Made by a program: the position numbers and the translations under genes
From: Corythucha ciliata
Lineage: Eukaryota; Arthropoda; Insecta; Hemiptera; Tingidae
DNA length: 64,000 bases
Direction of reading: 5' to 3'
Assembly (NCBI GenBank): GCA_038030265.1
Contig: CM075937.1
Location: 43,876,198 to 43,940,197 of the forward strand
In this document: one piece after another, positions 45,350-55,905 of the stretch
Numbering within the stretch: position 1 is the first letter of the stretch
Layout of the letters: each line of letters starts with the position of its first letter
The notes under the pieces: model-generated
What the model was told of the DNA's origin: nothing
Seen by the model: the letters and a program-made list of their open reading frames with translations, nothing else
Databases searched by the model: none

Positions 45350-46129
45350 ACCTGAAAAACAAACAAAAAACAAATTCATAGAGTACAAGCTTCGATAAAG
45401 GAATAAATTATGAGAATTTTCCGGTTTTTAGCCAGCATAGAAGTGGGAAGTTTTCCGACCAAAATAGACACCCCGCTCCCCCTTTCTTTCCTCTCCAATT
45501 TTCCGCTCTGACTTCATCCCACAACAAGTTGTAGGATTAGGGGTCTCGAAGCCAGCTAGAAATATATTGCCTCCTCGACGAGTTAGACGTCTATTTAGAG
45601 ACTTAAATCCTTCCACAAAACGGCTTTCCACCCTTCTCACCTGTAGTGGATGTATGAGTTGTTTTGTCGTGAGTGTATAAAAGAGCACGTAGCGTATAGT
45701 ATTCCGTGGATGGGTAAGCACGGTCCATTAATATTATTTGACTGAAAAGAGGGAGTGTGAGAGAGAGAGAGATATTTTAAAAAATAATACTAATAAAAAA
45801 CAAGTTTGACTGGGTCGTATAGTCCAGAATTCTAGATGGTTGTAGCTTGGGATTGATTAATTGTAATTCCTCGGTGATCATCGCACCCCTCTTTTCATCA
45901 TACATAATTATAAAATCTTCCTCATCCCAATCCCACGCCGATTATTGTGCTCTTTTCTAACTTGAATGTATTCGAATATATTATAAGCCAGTAGTGTTTG
46001 ATAATTCGTCATTTTAACCTCATTTGTTTCCTGTTTTAAAGGTCAGATTTTCTCATAGTTTTCATGTCTTCACGTTCTGAATAATAATAATAATACTTAT
46101 TGGGGCAGAGGCTTCTTTGCCGGCTCATA
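45350..46129. other. Non-coding, no gene seen
   Basis: Includes a GA tract at about 45760-45772 and an AAT microsatellite at about 46081-46095. Nothing coding is supported. Confidence 0.4.
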
Positions 46130-47029
46130 CAGGGTGACCAAATGTCCTACTTTCTCTGGGCATGTCCTTCTTTTTAGAGCGTCCGGACTCATTTTTCATG
46201 TGTCCGAGGAGAGGTCAAAAGTGTCCTATTTTTATCCTACTTTTTTGGCTCAAGTTATAACGGCTTCAAGGGTCTGTAACTTCGAAAATCTTTCACGTTC
46301 ACATTTGGACAAAGTTGTGGGGCTTAGCTGAAACTTCCCCTGTCCATCACTTTTAGCCATCACGTTCTCAGGAAGATCTTCCATGACCAAATGTTTCAAA
46401 TTTGGCACCAATGTCACGAATTTCGCTCATTTTCAAGCGTTTAAAAACTGAATTTCGTGGAGTTCGCCGTTAAAGAAACCAACTTTCGTAAGGTTAATTT
46501 AGAACTACATTGAATGAAAACGATCTTCGGGAAAACAAATTTTATTATTTGGCGTTTTCGTCCTCCAATTTCATCTTCCAAGGTATTTTAAACTCTAAAC
46601 CCTAAAAATCCAATTTAATGGATTTTTGTTATTTCCTGCCCCAATTTTGCGGATTTTCACGCTTTTAAAAACCAAATTTCGTGGAGTTTTGCTCTTACTA
46701 ACATCAGTTTCGCAGGTGAATTAGCTAATTCGAAAAATTAATTCAACATTTTCGAAAACCTCATTCCCGAACTCGGGTTAATTAGGCAAAACCCAAATTT
46801 CGTCATTTTGGTCCTTAGAAATCCCAAGCTTTGCGGATTTTTGCTCTTCCAATACCCAATTTCGCGGATTTCGCACTTTCAAACCGATTAAACAAAGATT
46901 TTTACATTGAACTGAGTTTTTTTAGACGTCCTACTGTTGTGTCCTACATTCCGGCAAAAGCGTCCTACTTTTGTCCTACTTTTTCGTGCCAGGCGTCCTC
47001 GGAAACTACTTTTACATCTGTTCACCCTA
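46130..47029. mobile_element. GTCCTAC-type TIR element (intact copy)
   Basis: The left end CAGGGTGACCAAATGTCCTA and the right end TGTTCACCCTAG are inverse, with multiple TCCTACTTTT motifs near both ends. The interior is the ATTTCGTGGAGTTCG / CCAATTTCG minisatellite. The 900-bp length without ORF suggests a non-autonomous element; related copies are at 28035 and 37448. Confidence 0.7.
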
Positions 47030-47400
47030 GGCGCATACGCCGTACTCTGATCAAACAAGTTGTGCAATTTACACGCGTAGTACGAGGGGCGGGCGTTTCA
47101 GTCGATGCGCGGTTAGCTGAAAGCACACCGCCGGGAACACCCACACGAAGCCTAGAGCGCCGAGACACACCTCGCGCCGCTGCCTTACAGTGAAATGGGC
47201 CATAGCTGGTGACGAACCCGCCACGCCCGCCGCGGGTTACGAAGTGAGTATTGTATTGTATCCATTCGAGGCGCGTGTTTTAGCATAGGACGAGGAAAAA
47301 GGGCGGGTGTACACAAGTGTCGCGGATACAACGGGGGCACAGTAGGGGCCATGCCAGACGCGGATCCAGAATTTTCTCAATGAAGGGGCTTGGGACACTG
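47030..47400. other. CpG-rich non-coding segment
   Basis: Distinctly rich in CG dinucleotides compared with flanks (for example GGGGCGGGCG, CGCCACGCCCGCCGCGGG). Open frames here do not resemble a known protein. It could be a CpG-rich repeat remnant. Confidence 0.35.
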
Positions 47401-47600
47401 TGGGTTTCCCTTTACTAAAAATTGCTTGACAGCCATTCATTGCCTTAAAATAGCTAAAGTAGCTATTCCCACCATAAAAACGGCTAAACTGACTATTTGC
47501 GCCTTGAAAGTGGCTAAACGGGCACATTGCGTCCTTAAAATTGCCAAACTGGCGATTTCAGCTCTGGAAATAGCCAAATTAAACGGCTAAACTATAAAAT
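47400..47600. repeat. Degenerate minisatellite, about 30-bp unit (GGCTAAACTGACTATTTGCG)
   Basis: Six to seven imperfect units like AAAACGGCTAAACTGACTAT plus TTGCGCCTTG. Continues after the SINE cluster at 48430-48740. Confidence 0.72.
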
Positions 47601-47659
47601 GACGATTCGTGCTGCCCTGAAAATGATTGAAAAGATAATAAACGAAAAATTGCACCGAA

Positions 47660-47819
47660 GGAGCAGTCCAGTCTCCTTTTCGACCTCAGACCTTCAGCTA
47701 CCTGAGCTACTCGGTCCTGGTCTCTCCTCCTGAGCTACTCGGTCCTGAACTGATGAGTCCAGGACCGAGTAGCTCAGATAGCTGAAGGTCTGAGGTCGAA
47801 ACGGAGGCTGGACCACTCC
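47660..47819. repeat. Foldback repeat containing CTGATGAG
   Basis: Arms of about 60 bp (47660-47719 and 47760-47819) are inverse and share CGACCTCAGACCTTCAGCTA and GAGCTACTCGGTCCTG. The spacer holds a second copy of GAGCTACTCGGTCCTG and then AACTGATGAGTCC. Confidence 0.78.
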
Positions 47820-47873
47820 TATGGCGCAGTTTTTCGTAATTGTTTGGTGGGTCCTGCCCCCGACATCTATGTC

Positions 47874-48072
47874 GTTGAGATGGATATAATGAATATTTCT
47901 GTCGCCGGTATTTTTAATTAATAAATTAATTAAACTGATGTTATCCGGACGACGATGGAAGGGCATAGCCCAACACAATTGAAGTTTCGAGAGAAAACGG
48001 CTCCCCGGCGGGATTTGAACCCGCAACCTCTGGATTACCAGTCCAGCACGCTGCCAATTGCGCCACGGAGAC
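47874..48072 (-). mobile_element. tRNA-derived SINE, with internal pol III promoter
   Basis: The head, 48072-48001, folds as a full tRNA: A box TGGCGCAATTGG, anticodon stem-loop CTGGA-CTGGTAA-TCCAG (anticodon GGT), and B box GGTTCAAATCC with a GCGGG/CCCGC stem. The first acceptor pair is mismatched. GGT is not a usual eukaryotic threonine anticodon, and the body resembles tRNA-Arg, so it is not a working tRNA gene. A tail of 125 bp follows (TTGTGTTGGGCTATGCCC, ATCGTCGTCCGGATAACATC, ATACCGGCGACAG). Parts of the tail occur again nearby, which supports a SINE. Confidence 0.75.
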
Positions 48073-48183
48073 GCCTTTGAGAGTCGTACTCCCCCGGATA
48101 AGCTAAGCCGAACCCCACCCAGGTCCATTGTTTCTCGAAACTCTAGGCGTTTCTCCTGATCGGTAAATCACGCCGAAATTTAT

Positions 48184-48411
48184 CTTATCTAGATGTTTTG
48201 AGATGGATATAATGAATATTTCTGTCGCCGGTATTTTTAATTAATAAATTAATTAAACTGATGTTATCCGGACGACGATGGAAGGGCGGATATTCAGGAG
48301 GTTGCGGGTTCAAATCCCGCCGGGGAGCCATTTTTTCTCGAAACTCCAATTGTGTTGGGCTATGCCCTTCCATCGTCGTCCGGATAACATCAGTTTAATT
48401 AATTTATTAAT
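48184..48411. mobile_element. Two partial SINE copies in inverse orientation
   Basis: 48289-48184 (minus) is the tail of the SINE and 48299-48411 (plus) runs from the T-arm of the tRNA head (GGTTGCGGGTTCAAATCCC) into the tail. Together they make an inverted repeat around GGATATTCAGGAGG. Rearranged, immobile fragments. Confidence 0.75.
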
Positions 48412-48429
48412 CTATGTCGTTCTTTATTG

Positions 48430-48740
48430 AAAAGAAAATGGTTTCCGCCCGAAAATGGCTAAATTGATCATTTGCACGCCAAGAATGGTCAAACTCAAAC
48501 TCACCACTGTCGCCCTTGGCTTGACGGAACTAGTTGTGCCCTGAAATTAGCGAAACCAACGATTCGCGCCATAAATCTGGCAAAAATAAATGCGCGCCTA
48601 GAATGGACTAGCTGGCCATTCGTGCCTTGGCATGACGGGACTATTTGGGTCATAAAAATGGATAAAACGTCGATTCGAGCCATGAAAATGCCTGAATAGG
48701 GTGAATAGGATTGAAAAGATAGTGATTCCCACTCCGAAAA
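48430..48740. repeat. Degenerate minisatellite, continuation of the 47400 array
   Basis: Units such as AAAATGGCTAAATTGATCATTTGCACGCC recur with heavy divergence. Frames across it (48472-48699 plus, 48683-48501 minus) are by-products. Confidence 0.6.
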
Positions 48741-49923
48741 TGACTAAATTGAATGGACAAACTGACCATTCACTCGCCGAGTTTGCATCTTGTACAAACA
48801 TTCTTAGTGGGGTTAAATAACAGACCACTTTGTTTCTTATGAATATTCCCATCTTCTTGAGTATAACGATTCACAGCTAAAATGTGTCTTTCGGACGAGG
48901 ATGTGTGTTTCACCGCTGAATCTACGTTCCGCGTAGCTCGGCAAATGTTTAATTGAGTAATGCAGTTTCCGCTGTAAGGAGGCCACTAAGTCAACTGAAT
49001 GGACACCGGTGCCCATTCAATTGACCAAAAATGAGCGTTTTGCTATGTCATGGATTTGATCGATTATCTCGGCCCCAGTACGGCTATTGAGGCCCACTCG
49101 GATCGAGGCACTTTCTTTCGGACTTCCCTGAGCATGGTCCCCAGTAGTTTTTAACTTTTTCCTATGGATTTTAGTAAATGGTAAACGAAGTGGGGGGAGG
49201 GGGGAATTAATGAGACCCACCCCTCGCCGTGCTCGCCATCGCTCATAGAAGGGGTTGCACTCTCTCTCAAGCCTGGCTCACTTGGCGTGACCGTAGACTG
49301 TCCACACTCTGATGAGCTTCCCCTTTGCCCCTTCTACTTAAAAATATCCCACCGGGAATCATTTTGAAACCCATTAAATGTGACCTTTAGTAGGATTTTT
49401 TTTAGTGCATTTCATTTTGAAAAATGCACTATTGGTCTCGTTTGTTATTGAGTTCTTTAAATATTTTTGGTGGGAGTGAACAAAAAAATCGATCGATGGA
49501 AACAATGTCACCTGTCGCGAGAGTACATGGCAGGGACGACCGTTATTTTTCGGACAAACCGTGCTGGGTGCGACTCAAGTGTCTTCTTCTGTTGGAAGAC
49601 ATAGATAGAGCTTACTTATTAGTTATTAGAAAGAAAATGGGCTCTCGTTCTATTCGAGCTGAATTTGCCACAGATTAGTGGGGTTTTGCGACCTGTAGAG
49701 GGTAGCGTGGGCTTTATAAAAAAAAAAGTCAGGGAAAAGGTTAAAGGTTGCGCGTCCGAGGAAAAGCACTTCTAAAGAGTGAGGGTTGGATCAATATTTG
49801 CAAACTGCAAACTTCGGATGGTAGGTATATAGTTTTTTCCATCATCATCTTTGTCACTTTTTCTCCGAGGCCTTTTTTTCAGGGCAGTTTTTACGGCACC
49901 TTTTAAAGAGATTACACTAACAG
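48741..49923. other. Non-coding, includes a hairpin at 49402-49442
   Basis: AGTGCATTTCATT...AAAATGCACTATTGGTCTCG repeats the hairpin of 26225 and 35707. The plus frame 49489-49678 (M-E-T-M-S-P-V-A-R-V) has fair codon balance but no recognised features, so it is not called. Confidence 0.4.
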
Positions 49924-50119
49924 AAGGAGATTAAGAAGAAAGGGTGCGAAAGAGAGCTTAATGGATCTAAAGGAGTCCTGTGGTGGGGTTGAAGCGCTGG
50001 AAGAGTCAGGCTCAAGCAGAACTGACGAGGGAAAGGAAATTGCATCCCTCGAAAAGGGGCTGGAAGCTGTGGCCTGGGAGGTCTGCGAGTCAAGGATAAC
50101 GAAGGAACGATACACATGA
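49924..50119 (+). CDS. Candidate terminal exon, unknown protein
   Basis: After a possible acceptor (ACACTAACAG) the frame encodes a charged segment: R-R-R-L-R-R-K-G-A-K-E-S, then M-D-L-K-E-S-C-G-G-V-E-A-L-E-E and L-E-K-G-L-E-A-V-A-W, ending R-Y-T-stop. Codons are rich in GAG/GAA/CTG, as in real exons. The pyrimidine tract is poor and no upstream exon is identified. No family recognised. Confidence 0.3.
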
Positions 50120-51341
50120 TCGGGGGGGTTCATTCATTTCAAAAATGTCATTCTCTAATCGAATTAGTATAGCCTTGCTACTTTGAATATTCATGTGGAA
50201 TTGAACGAGGGCCCACTCAGGCAGGTACTCATTGCATTTCTAATTGCCTCAAAACAGTTGAGAGACACAAAATCAAGTGCGGTACGGTAGCATGGTCCAC
50301 ATTGGGGGAACACGGCCCCTGAGACTCTCAACTGAGGCTTTGAATTTAATTGCTCGGTCCAGAAATACCCCCACAACCACGCACACACACCAAGATCATT
50401 CGATCCTATACGTCGTTATAGAAAATGGACAGACTGCATTTAATTTCGCCTAATCTTTATCTAGAAAAGTGAAGTTTCGCTTCTATATTTCTTTTCTCAG
50501 TCCCTCCTTTTTTGGGCACGCCCCTAATTTCGTACATTTCTTCCCTCACGTACATTTTCAACTAACATGCATAAATGAATTGTCCCCTCCCTCGTAATTT
50601 TTTTCAATTTAATTTCTACGCTCTACATCACAAGAAAAAATTACTATACGAGAACCTTAATTGGGTTAAACTATAAGACGACATTTCATTCCCCCATAGT
50701 GACATTTTGGAGTGAAAAAAAAGCGAGAAGTTGGAGTGACGTTCAGAGGAAAATCCCAGATTTCCCATTAAAATAAACAAGAGATTTTATCGGGCAGCCC
50801 TTTCTTTTTTGCCTCGTTTTCCCTGGCAATTATATGGGAACACGCGAAAACGAGGGTTTCTTATTATTTATGTGGGGGAGTTCGGATTTCTCTCATTGAT
50901 GGCTTTGGAGGCAAGAAGTGTGATTTACATGACTGTGACGACAAGGCAGGATATTTGGAATAGTTGACATGGCGATAAGGCCCAAAATCACACTGCCATT
51001 ACGGTTATTGTAATTCATTTATTTTATTTTTATTTATTTATTTTTTGTTAGCAAAAATACAATGGGGAACTTGCATGAATGCCCGATTTGGGAGAAAGGT
51101 ACACCGGTGAATTGTATACCGGTGAACATGCGGACAAGGAGACGAACGGTAATTGCAGCCCGATTCCGGCTGTCTGGTGATTTTAAAATAGATTTCAAAG
51201 TTCTTCGAGGGAATGGATGGTGCGAGGGGAAATGATGTCAATGTGCAGTTGTGAAGCATTTGAGGGAACTCTAAAATGTTTTGTTTACAAATAACAAGAA
51301 AAACGTGTCTCCCCCCCCCTTCCCAACACCGCCAATTTCAT
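50120..51341. other. Non-coding, no gene seen
   Basis: AT-rich, with TTTATTTA tracts near 51018-51045 and a C run at 51310-51318. No supported coding segment. Confidence 0.4.
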
Positions 51342-51480
51342 TGGGTCCGTTCCTTTGTTTTGCTAGTGCTACACTAGTGTAGAAAACCATGTGATTTCAT
51401 TGACTTATTCTGAAAAATTGAATGAAATCATATGATTTTCTTCAAAAGTGTAGTACTTGCGAAATAATGGAACGGACCTA
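51342..51480. mobile_element. MITE with TAGGTCYGTTCCATT TIRs (copy 2)
   Basis: Left GGGTCCGTTCCTTTGTTTTG and right GCGAAATAATGGAACGGACC are inverse, with AGTGCTACAC / GTGTAGTACT inside. Pairs with 10656-10796. Confidence 0.78.
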
Positions 51481-53139
51481 TAAACTGCCCTTTGACATAA
51501 TCAAACCCCCACTCAAAATTTTTAAAAATTCGCCTAAAAAAAAAACCCCTCGATTGATTTCAATGTTTAATGTAGGCAATTGTCTTGTTGAAGAGCCCTC
51601 TTCAAGAAACACCAGTGCTTGAAAAATGTGCAAGTTCCCCATTATAAGCGAAAAAAGTAGCCAAGAAAATCAAACTGAGCCCTCCAAAGAATAAGTTCAC
51701 AGAACTTGTCCTCTTCGGTGTAGGGGGAGTTGCACATGTGTTATCTCGACCCATCCCCCCAATCATACTCCAATCCAGTCTCGTGTCGGCAATTTCCTTC
51801 CTCATCCGAAATAAGGCTAGGCCGGCCAAACTCGAGGCCGGCAAACCACTTTCTCAGCGAGGTGCACATACTATTTTTTTTCATACATGAAGCGAAATTA
51901 ATAAATTTTAAATCAAATCCTCAAAGTAGGTGTACAAAAAATGAAAGACAGAGGAATTTGAAAGCCGCGAGTGATTTGTTCATGAGTGCGAGGTGCAACT
52001 GTCCATTACAGAGCAGGAAGGGGGAAACAAATGAAGTCCGGCAGGGCCGTAACCAAATTTATTTGATGAGGTATTCAGATCTCCTATTAATAAAGAGATT
52101 TTTTTTTTCAGGCATATCGTTTATAAACTGCACTTTTAATAATGCAACATTTAATGAACTTCCCAATTATACATATACGGTATAAATGTCAAGTGTCAGT
52201 CTCAAATTGCTTTGACTGTACACTGATGAAAATGTCTGGAAATTTGTGTTTACACTAATGCGATTTGTGTTTGACACTAAATTTCAAGCAATAAGTGGCT
52301 CGGGAGAGACTTCGATGTAAATGTGTCTCAACTGTACCGTACATAATTTATTCCGTTTATCATGTAGTGTTCCAAAAAATCATCTCTGTACAAATCACGT
52401 GAGCCGTAATCATCTCCTTTTCCCCTTATTATATGTATAGTTAGTTCGTCTTTGGTGTAAGAATGATGGGGAAAGGTAACCAAGTGGTCATGGCAACCCG
52501 ACCTGCCAACTACTGGGGAGAAAACGATCGATGAGAGAGAGAGAGACAGAGTGAGCGAAAGTGAGTGTGTGCGTGAGAGAGAGAAGAAATGTTAGGGTAG
52601 GTTGGTTTGGGAGGGGTCTTCCACAACACTAGAAAAGCTCCGCACCACTTGTTGATTACACATCGCTTGTTTCCTAGCCGCTTATTTTTTTGTGTGTGGT
52701 AAGCTTTTCCCCTCCAACCACTCATTTATAAAGCTTCAAATCGACAAGTACATTCACTAATGTGAGCCTTCGGTGTTAAAACAACCATTCGAAAACTGAA
52801 TATCCGCGTTCTTAAATCGTCAAGCCCTCTGTACACATTCGAGGTGAGCCAGAGGCAATCGCAATGAGCGAAACTTTGGCGAAACGACGCAAATGAGCGT
52901 CGTGCTCCGAGTCGGCTCATTTCTTTGGTTCTTAGAGAAACCCCGACAGGAGACGGAGCCTCGAAACAGATGGCTCCTGGATATGACTGCGGGAGAAAAC
53001 AATATTAAAGAGAAACGGGGAAAAACAGGATGCAACAGTAGTACCCGTCACAAAATGTATTGCAAGTGCATATAATAAGTCTTTGCACGAACCCGGGCTG
53101 GCCGACCACGGCAGTGCTCAAAGTCTATCCGCGTAATTG
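51481..53139. other. Non-coding; contains shared repeat pieces
   Basis: 51583-51640 is an inverted copy of 2740-2806. 52190-52340 is a partial GTTTACACT MITE. A GA/GT simple repeat lies at 52530-52590. The 151-codon plus frame 51730-52185 shows no domain, and its start overlaps repeat DNA, so it is not called. Confidence 0.45.
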
Positions 53140-54140
53140 GAATTTTCCTAGCTAAATATTCACGACTTTGCCAAGTTTCACGTCCTGATTTCGGCGAAAC
53201 TGAATGTTTCAGGGTCTTTTGGGTGCGTGAGCACTGCGGGCAAACCGGTGTCGAATGCGCCCTTAACTTTCAACTTGAATTTATTGGCAATTCAAATTGA
53301 ATGAGTTTGCAAGTTCGGGTCAAAATTTGAGCAAAATCACAAGTTTTCTGACGGATAGCATAAGTATAATCAACCGTTTTGAGTTCTAATTCTTGTGAAA
53401 ATGCAAGTTTCTGGTCTTAATTTTAGCGAAATTGATATTAAATATGACGTTGCAAGTTAGCAACGTTGGTTGACGAGGCCCACACACAGTACCCTAACAA
53501 TATTCCAACATTTTGTTGGCAAATATCCGTGAAATTTGATGTTTCCTTCGCGCAATTTACGCGAAATTGAAAGTTTCGGGTCTTCGGGTGTTAATTTAAG
53601 TGAAATTTCAAGTTCAGGGCCTTAGTATAAGCAGAATTTCAAGTTTTGGGGCCTTTTTCGTTGCGGCGGATCCAACAGGCTAGCCCCGGCCCTAACAGAT
53701 TCTAGAGCCTGACGAATACCGAGGAAATTGGAAGTTCCATGGCCGGTTATCAGCGGCAAGCCGACTCTCGGGTCTTAATCCTGCGATTCACGTTTCGGGT
53801 CACGATTTCAGTTAAAATGCAAGTTTCGGGGCGTAATTTCAACGAAACAGGAAGTTTCGAGTTTCAATTTCAGTGGCATTACAAAGATTTGGTTCTTAAT
53901 TTCTGCGAAATTGCAAGTTTCGAGACCTGTTTTTCAAGTGTCTGCGTCCTCCGCGGTCCAACCGGCGGCACTGAGATCGCCCAAAGCTTAAAGATCTATG
54001 AACAACCACAAAATTACATCATTCGGGCTAAATGTCAGTAAATTCCTGGCCGAATATCCGTGAAATTGGACATTTTCGGGTGAAATTGCCATTTTAGTGG
54101 CTTAGATTCCAGCGAAATTGCCAGTTTCTGGGCCAATTTT
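53140..54140. repeat. Degenerate minisatellite, about 31-bp unit (GCGAAATTGCAAGTTTCGGG)
   Basis: Units such as GCGAAATTGCAAGTTTCGGG then TCTTAATTTCA recur, interrupted at about 53090, 53660 and 54160 by CCCGGGCTGGCC / GGATCCAACAGGCTAGCC spacers. The same unit in reverse fills 61050-63110. Confidence 0.75.
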
Positions 54141-54227
54141 GTGTCGGTGGAAACCAAGCTAGCCGGCACCAGTGAGGCCTGTCGTACAACCGGACGGAAA
54201 ATTCACGCGAACGTAAAGTAAATATTC

Positions 54228-54464
54228 TTAATTGAAATTTAGACGACCCTTGTCTTGGGACTTTTCAAGGGATTACTCCCCCCTCACCGCACCACCGAAT
54301 TCACGCCTGTGAATTCGAGCGGGTATTTAACTTCAATAAAGTTTAATTATTTATTTTCAGCCTCCTCACCCCCTCGAATTCACAGGCGTGACTAGGGTGA
54401 CGCGGTGAGGGGGGAGTAATCCCTTGAAAAGTCCCAAGACAAGGGTCGTCTAAATTTCAATTAA
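54228..54464. mobile_element. Inverted-repeat element, 95-bp arms
   Basis: Arms 54228-54326 and 54374-54464 are near-perfect inverses, with AGACGACCCTTGTCTTGGGA, GGGATTACTCCCCCCTCACC and TTCACGCCTGTGAATTCGA. The spacer is AT-rich. Likely a foldback MITE. Confidence 0.8.
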
Positions 54465-55800
54465 TTAATTAATTGCTGGGACATATAAAAAGAATAATAG
54501 TAAATATTCTTTGGTAGCCAACGCTCGAATCATAGCCGTCGGCTATTTCGTGTTTTTTAGAGCCATTTCCAATTGCAGTTAACTCATTCTTGGTGATCGT
54601 CTATACCAGTGAACGTCTCAGCTTTTCATTTTTTATTCGTTCAGTTCTCGCAGTGTGCTACTGTTGGCTCACCTCGATTTTCCACGTCGTTTAGTTCCTT
54701 GTGGTGGGGGAGGGGACACTTGGGTAAATGAGCCGTATACCCACTTGGGAGAAAGCTTCTCCTGAAGCAACGCCACAGGTCTTCATCCTGCATGCGATCC
54801 TCTCGTTCTTTTCTTTATTCAAAGCCGACCGAAGGACTCGCAGAGCTTTGTTTTGGTTGATCGTCGAGGAAAGAAAATTCGTCAGAGAACCCAATCGGCA
54901 AAAACTAATTTGTCATCCGTTTATGCGGACCGCTCTATTATAAGGTTTTGGTCTCTTCCTGTCGTGGCATCATTGCTGTCATGTCAGCCCCCGCCGGAAT
55001 CCCCTCCTCCCACCCTCTTGCATTATTCATTAGCCTCCGGGGACACAACCATTTTATTTTGTCTTATCTCGCCCGCAGAAACCATCTTTCTACCCAGAAA
55101 GCCAAGTTAAACAAACAATATCTTGAAACTCTTCTTCCACGCAATATTCAACAGTCATTCCCCCATCCCCCTCCGACCATAACAATGACTATATTTAGTA
55201 AGCCACAGCGCAAATTATTTCTTAAAAAAAAGCAGCATCTTATCAACTTACCTCGAGGAAGCCCGTCATCCCCGCTCATTCGTTAACATTCTCTTGACCA
55301 GAATATGTACAGTGGGGCAACAAGATTTCTCAAACTCTCTCGCTTTCTACACATAACAAACTTTTTAAACTCACCGCAAAAAAGTACACGCTTGTTTATG
55401 AGAAAAATACGGGCGGTGAAGGATGATGAAAGGAGGGCCGAGTTGGTTCTATCACAGAGAAAAGTTGGATTTCGAAGGAAAAAGAGTGAATATAATTTTT
55501 TTTTTATTTTAATGATAAATGAATAAGCGATATAATAGAAGGTGAATGGTGGATGGAGGTGTCCTAAATTTATTACTCTATTATTACTGGTTATTATAGG
55601 GAGGGTGGGGAGAGGTTTTTAAATTATTAAATTTTCTTTATATTATCGAGGGAGGGGTATCATGCTCCTCCCGGCACGAAATACTACATCTAACTAAACT
55701 CCAAAGCAATCGGGCAAGTGGTGAGAATACTTTTTACTCCTCCCCCTCCTCCAACCCCACCATTCCCCTCCTCACCAATCACCTCCTCTCACCACTCAAG
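54465..55800. other. Non-coding, no convincing gene
   Basis: Opposed frames at 54691-54943 are open on both strands, which usually signals chance. Pyrimidine-rich DNA precedes the exon candidate at 55801. Confidence 0.35.
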
Positions 55801-55905
55801 AGGAGAGCTTTTCCAACAGGCAACCGCCTCGGATCTTTCGAACCTCGCAAACGCCCGCGTCGCTGTTTTTCAACTCCCACGCCTTTGGCAGGGATGGGGC
55901 TACAG
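55801..55905 (+). CDS. Candidate internal exon, unknown protein
   Basis: A long pyrimidine tract ending CTCAAG precedes 35 in-frame codons encoding R-R-A-F-P-T-G-N-R-L-G-S-F-E-P-R-K-R and then T-P-L-A-G-M-G-L-Q, followed by a strong donor (CAG|GTGGGT). A minus-strand frame of 166 codons (56279-55779) overlaps and is the alternative. No other exons are identified. Confidence 0.28.

Noticed and set aside
47750..47802. Hammerhead ribozyme: CTGATGAG followed later by CGAAAC
   Set aside because: The two core boxes occur because a foldback repeat happens to place them there. No regular stem II joins them (the GTCC-A-GGAC hairpin is followed by CGAG, not GAAA), and no cleavage-site stem was found.
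48001..48072. Functional tRNA-Thr(GGT) gene
   Set aside because: Acceptor pair 1:72 is mismatched, GGT is not a normal eukaryotic Thr anticodon, the 3' sequence continues into a repeated tail, and partial copies lie next to it.
47694..48128. 144-codon minus-strand protein
   Set aside because: It reads through the tRNA-like SINE head (R-N-W-Q-R-A-G-L...Q-I-P-P-G), a well-known false peptide of tRNA-derived DNA.
51730..52185. 151-codon plus-strand ORF
   Set aside because: No domain, no splice or promoter context, and its ends run into repeat-like DNA.
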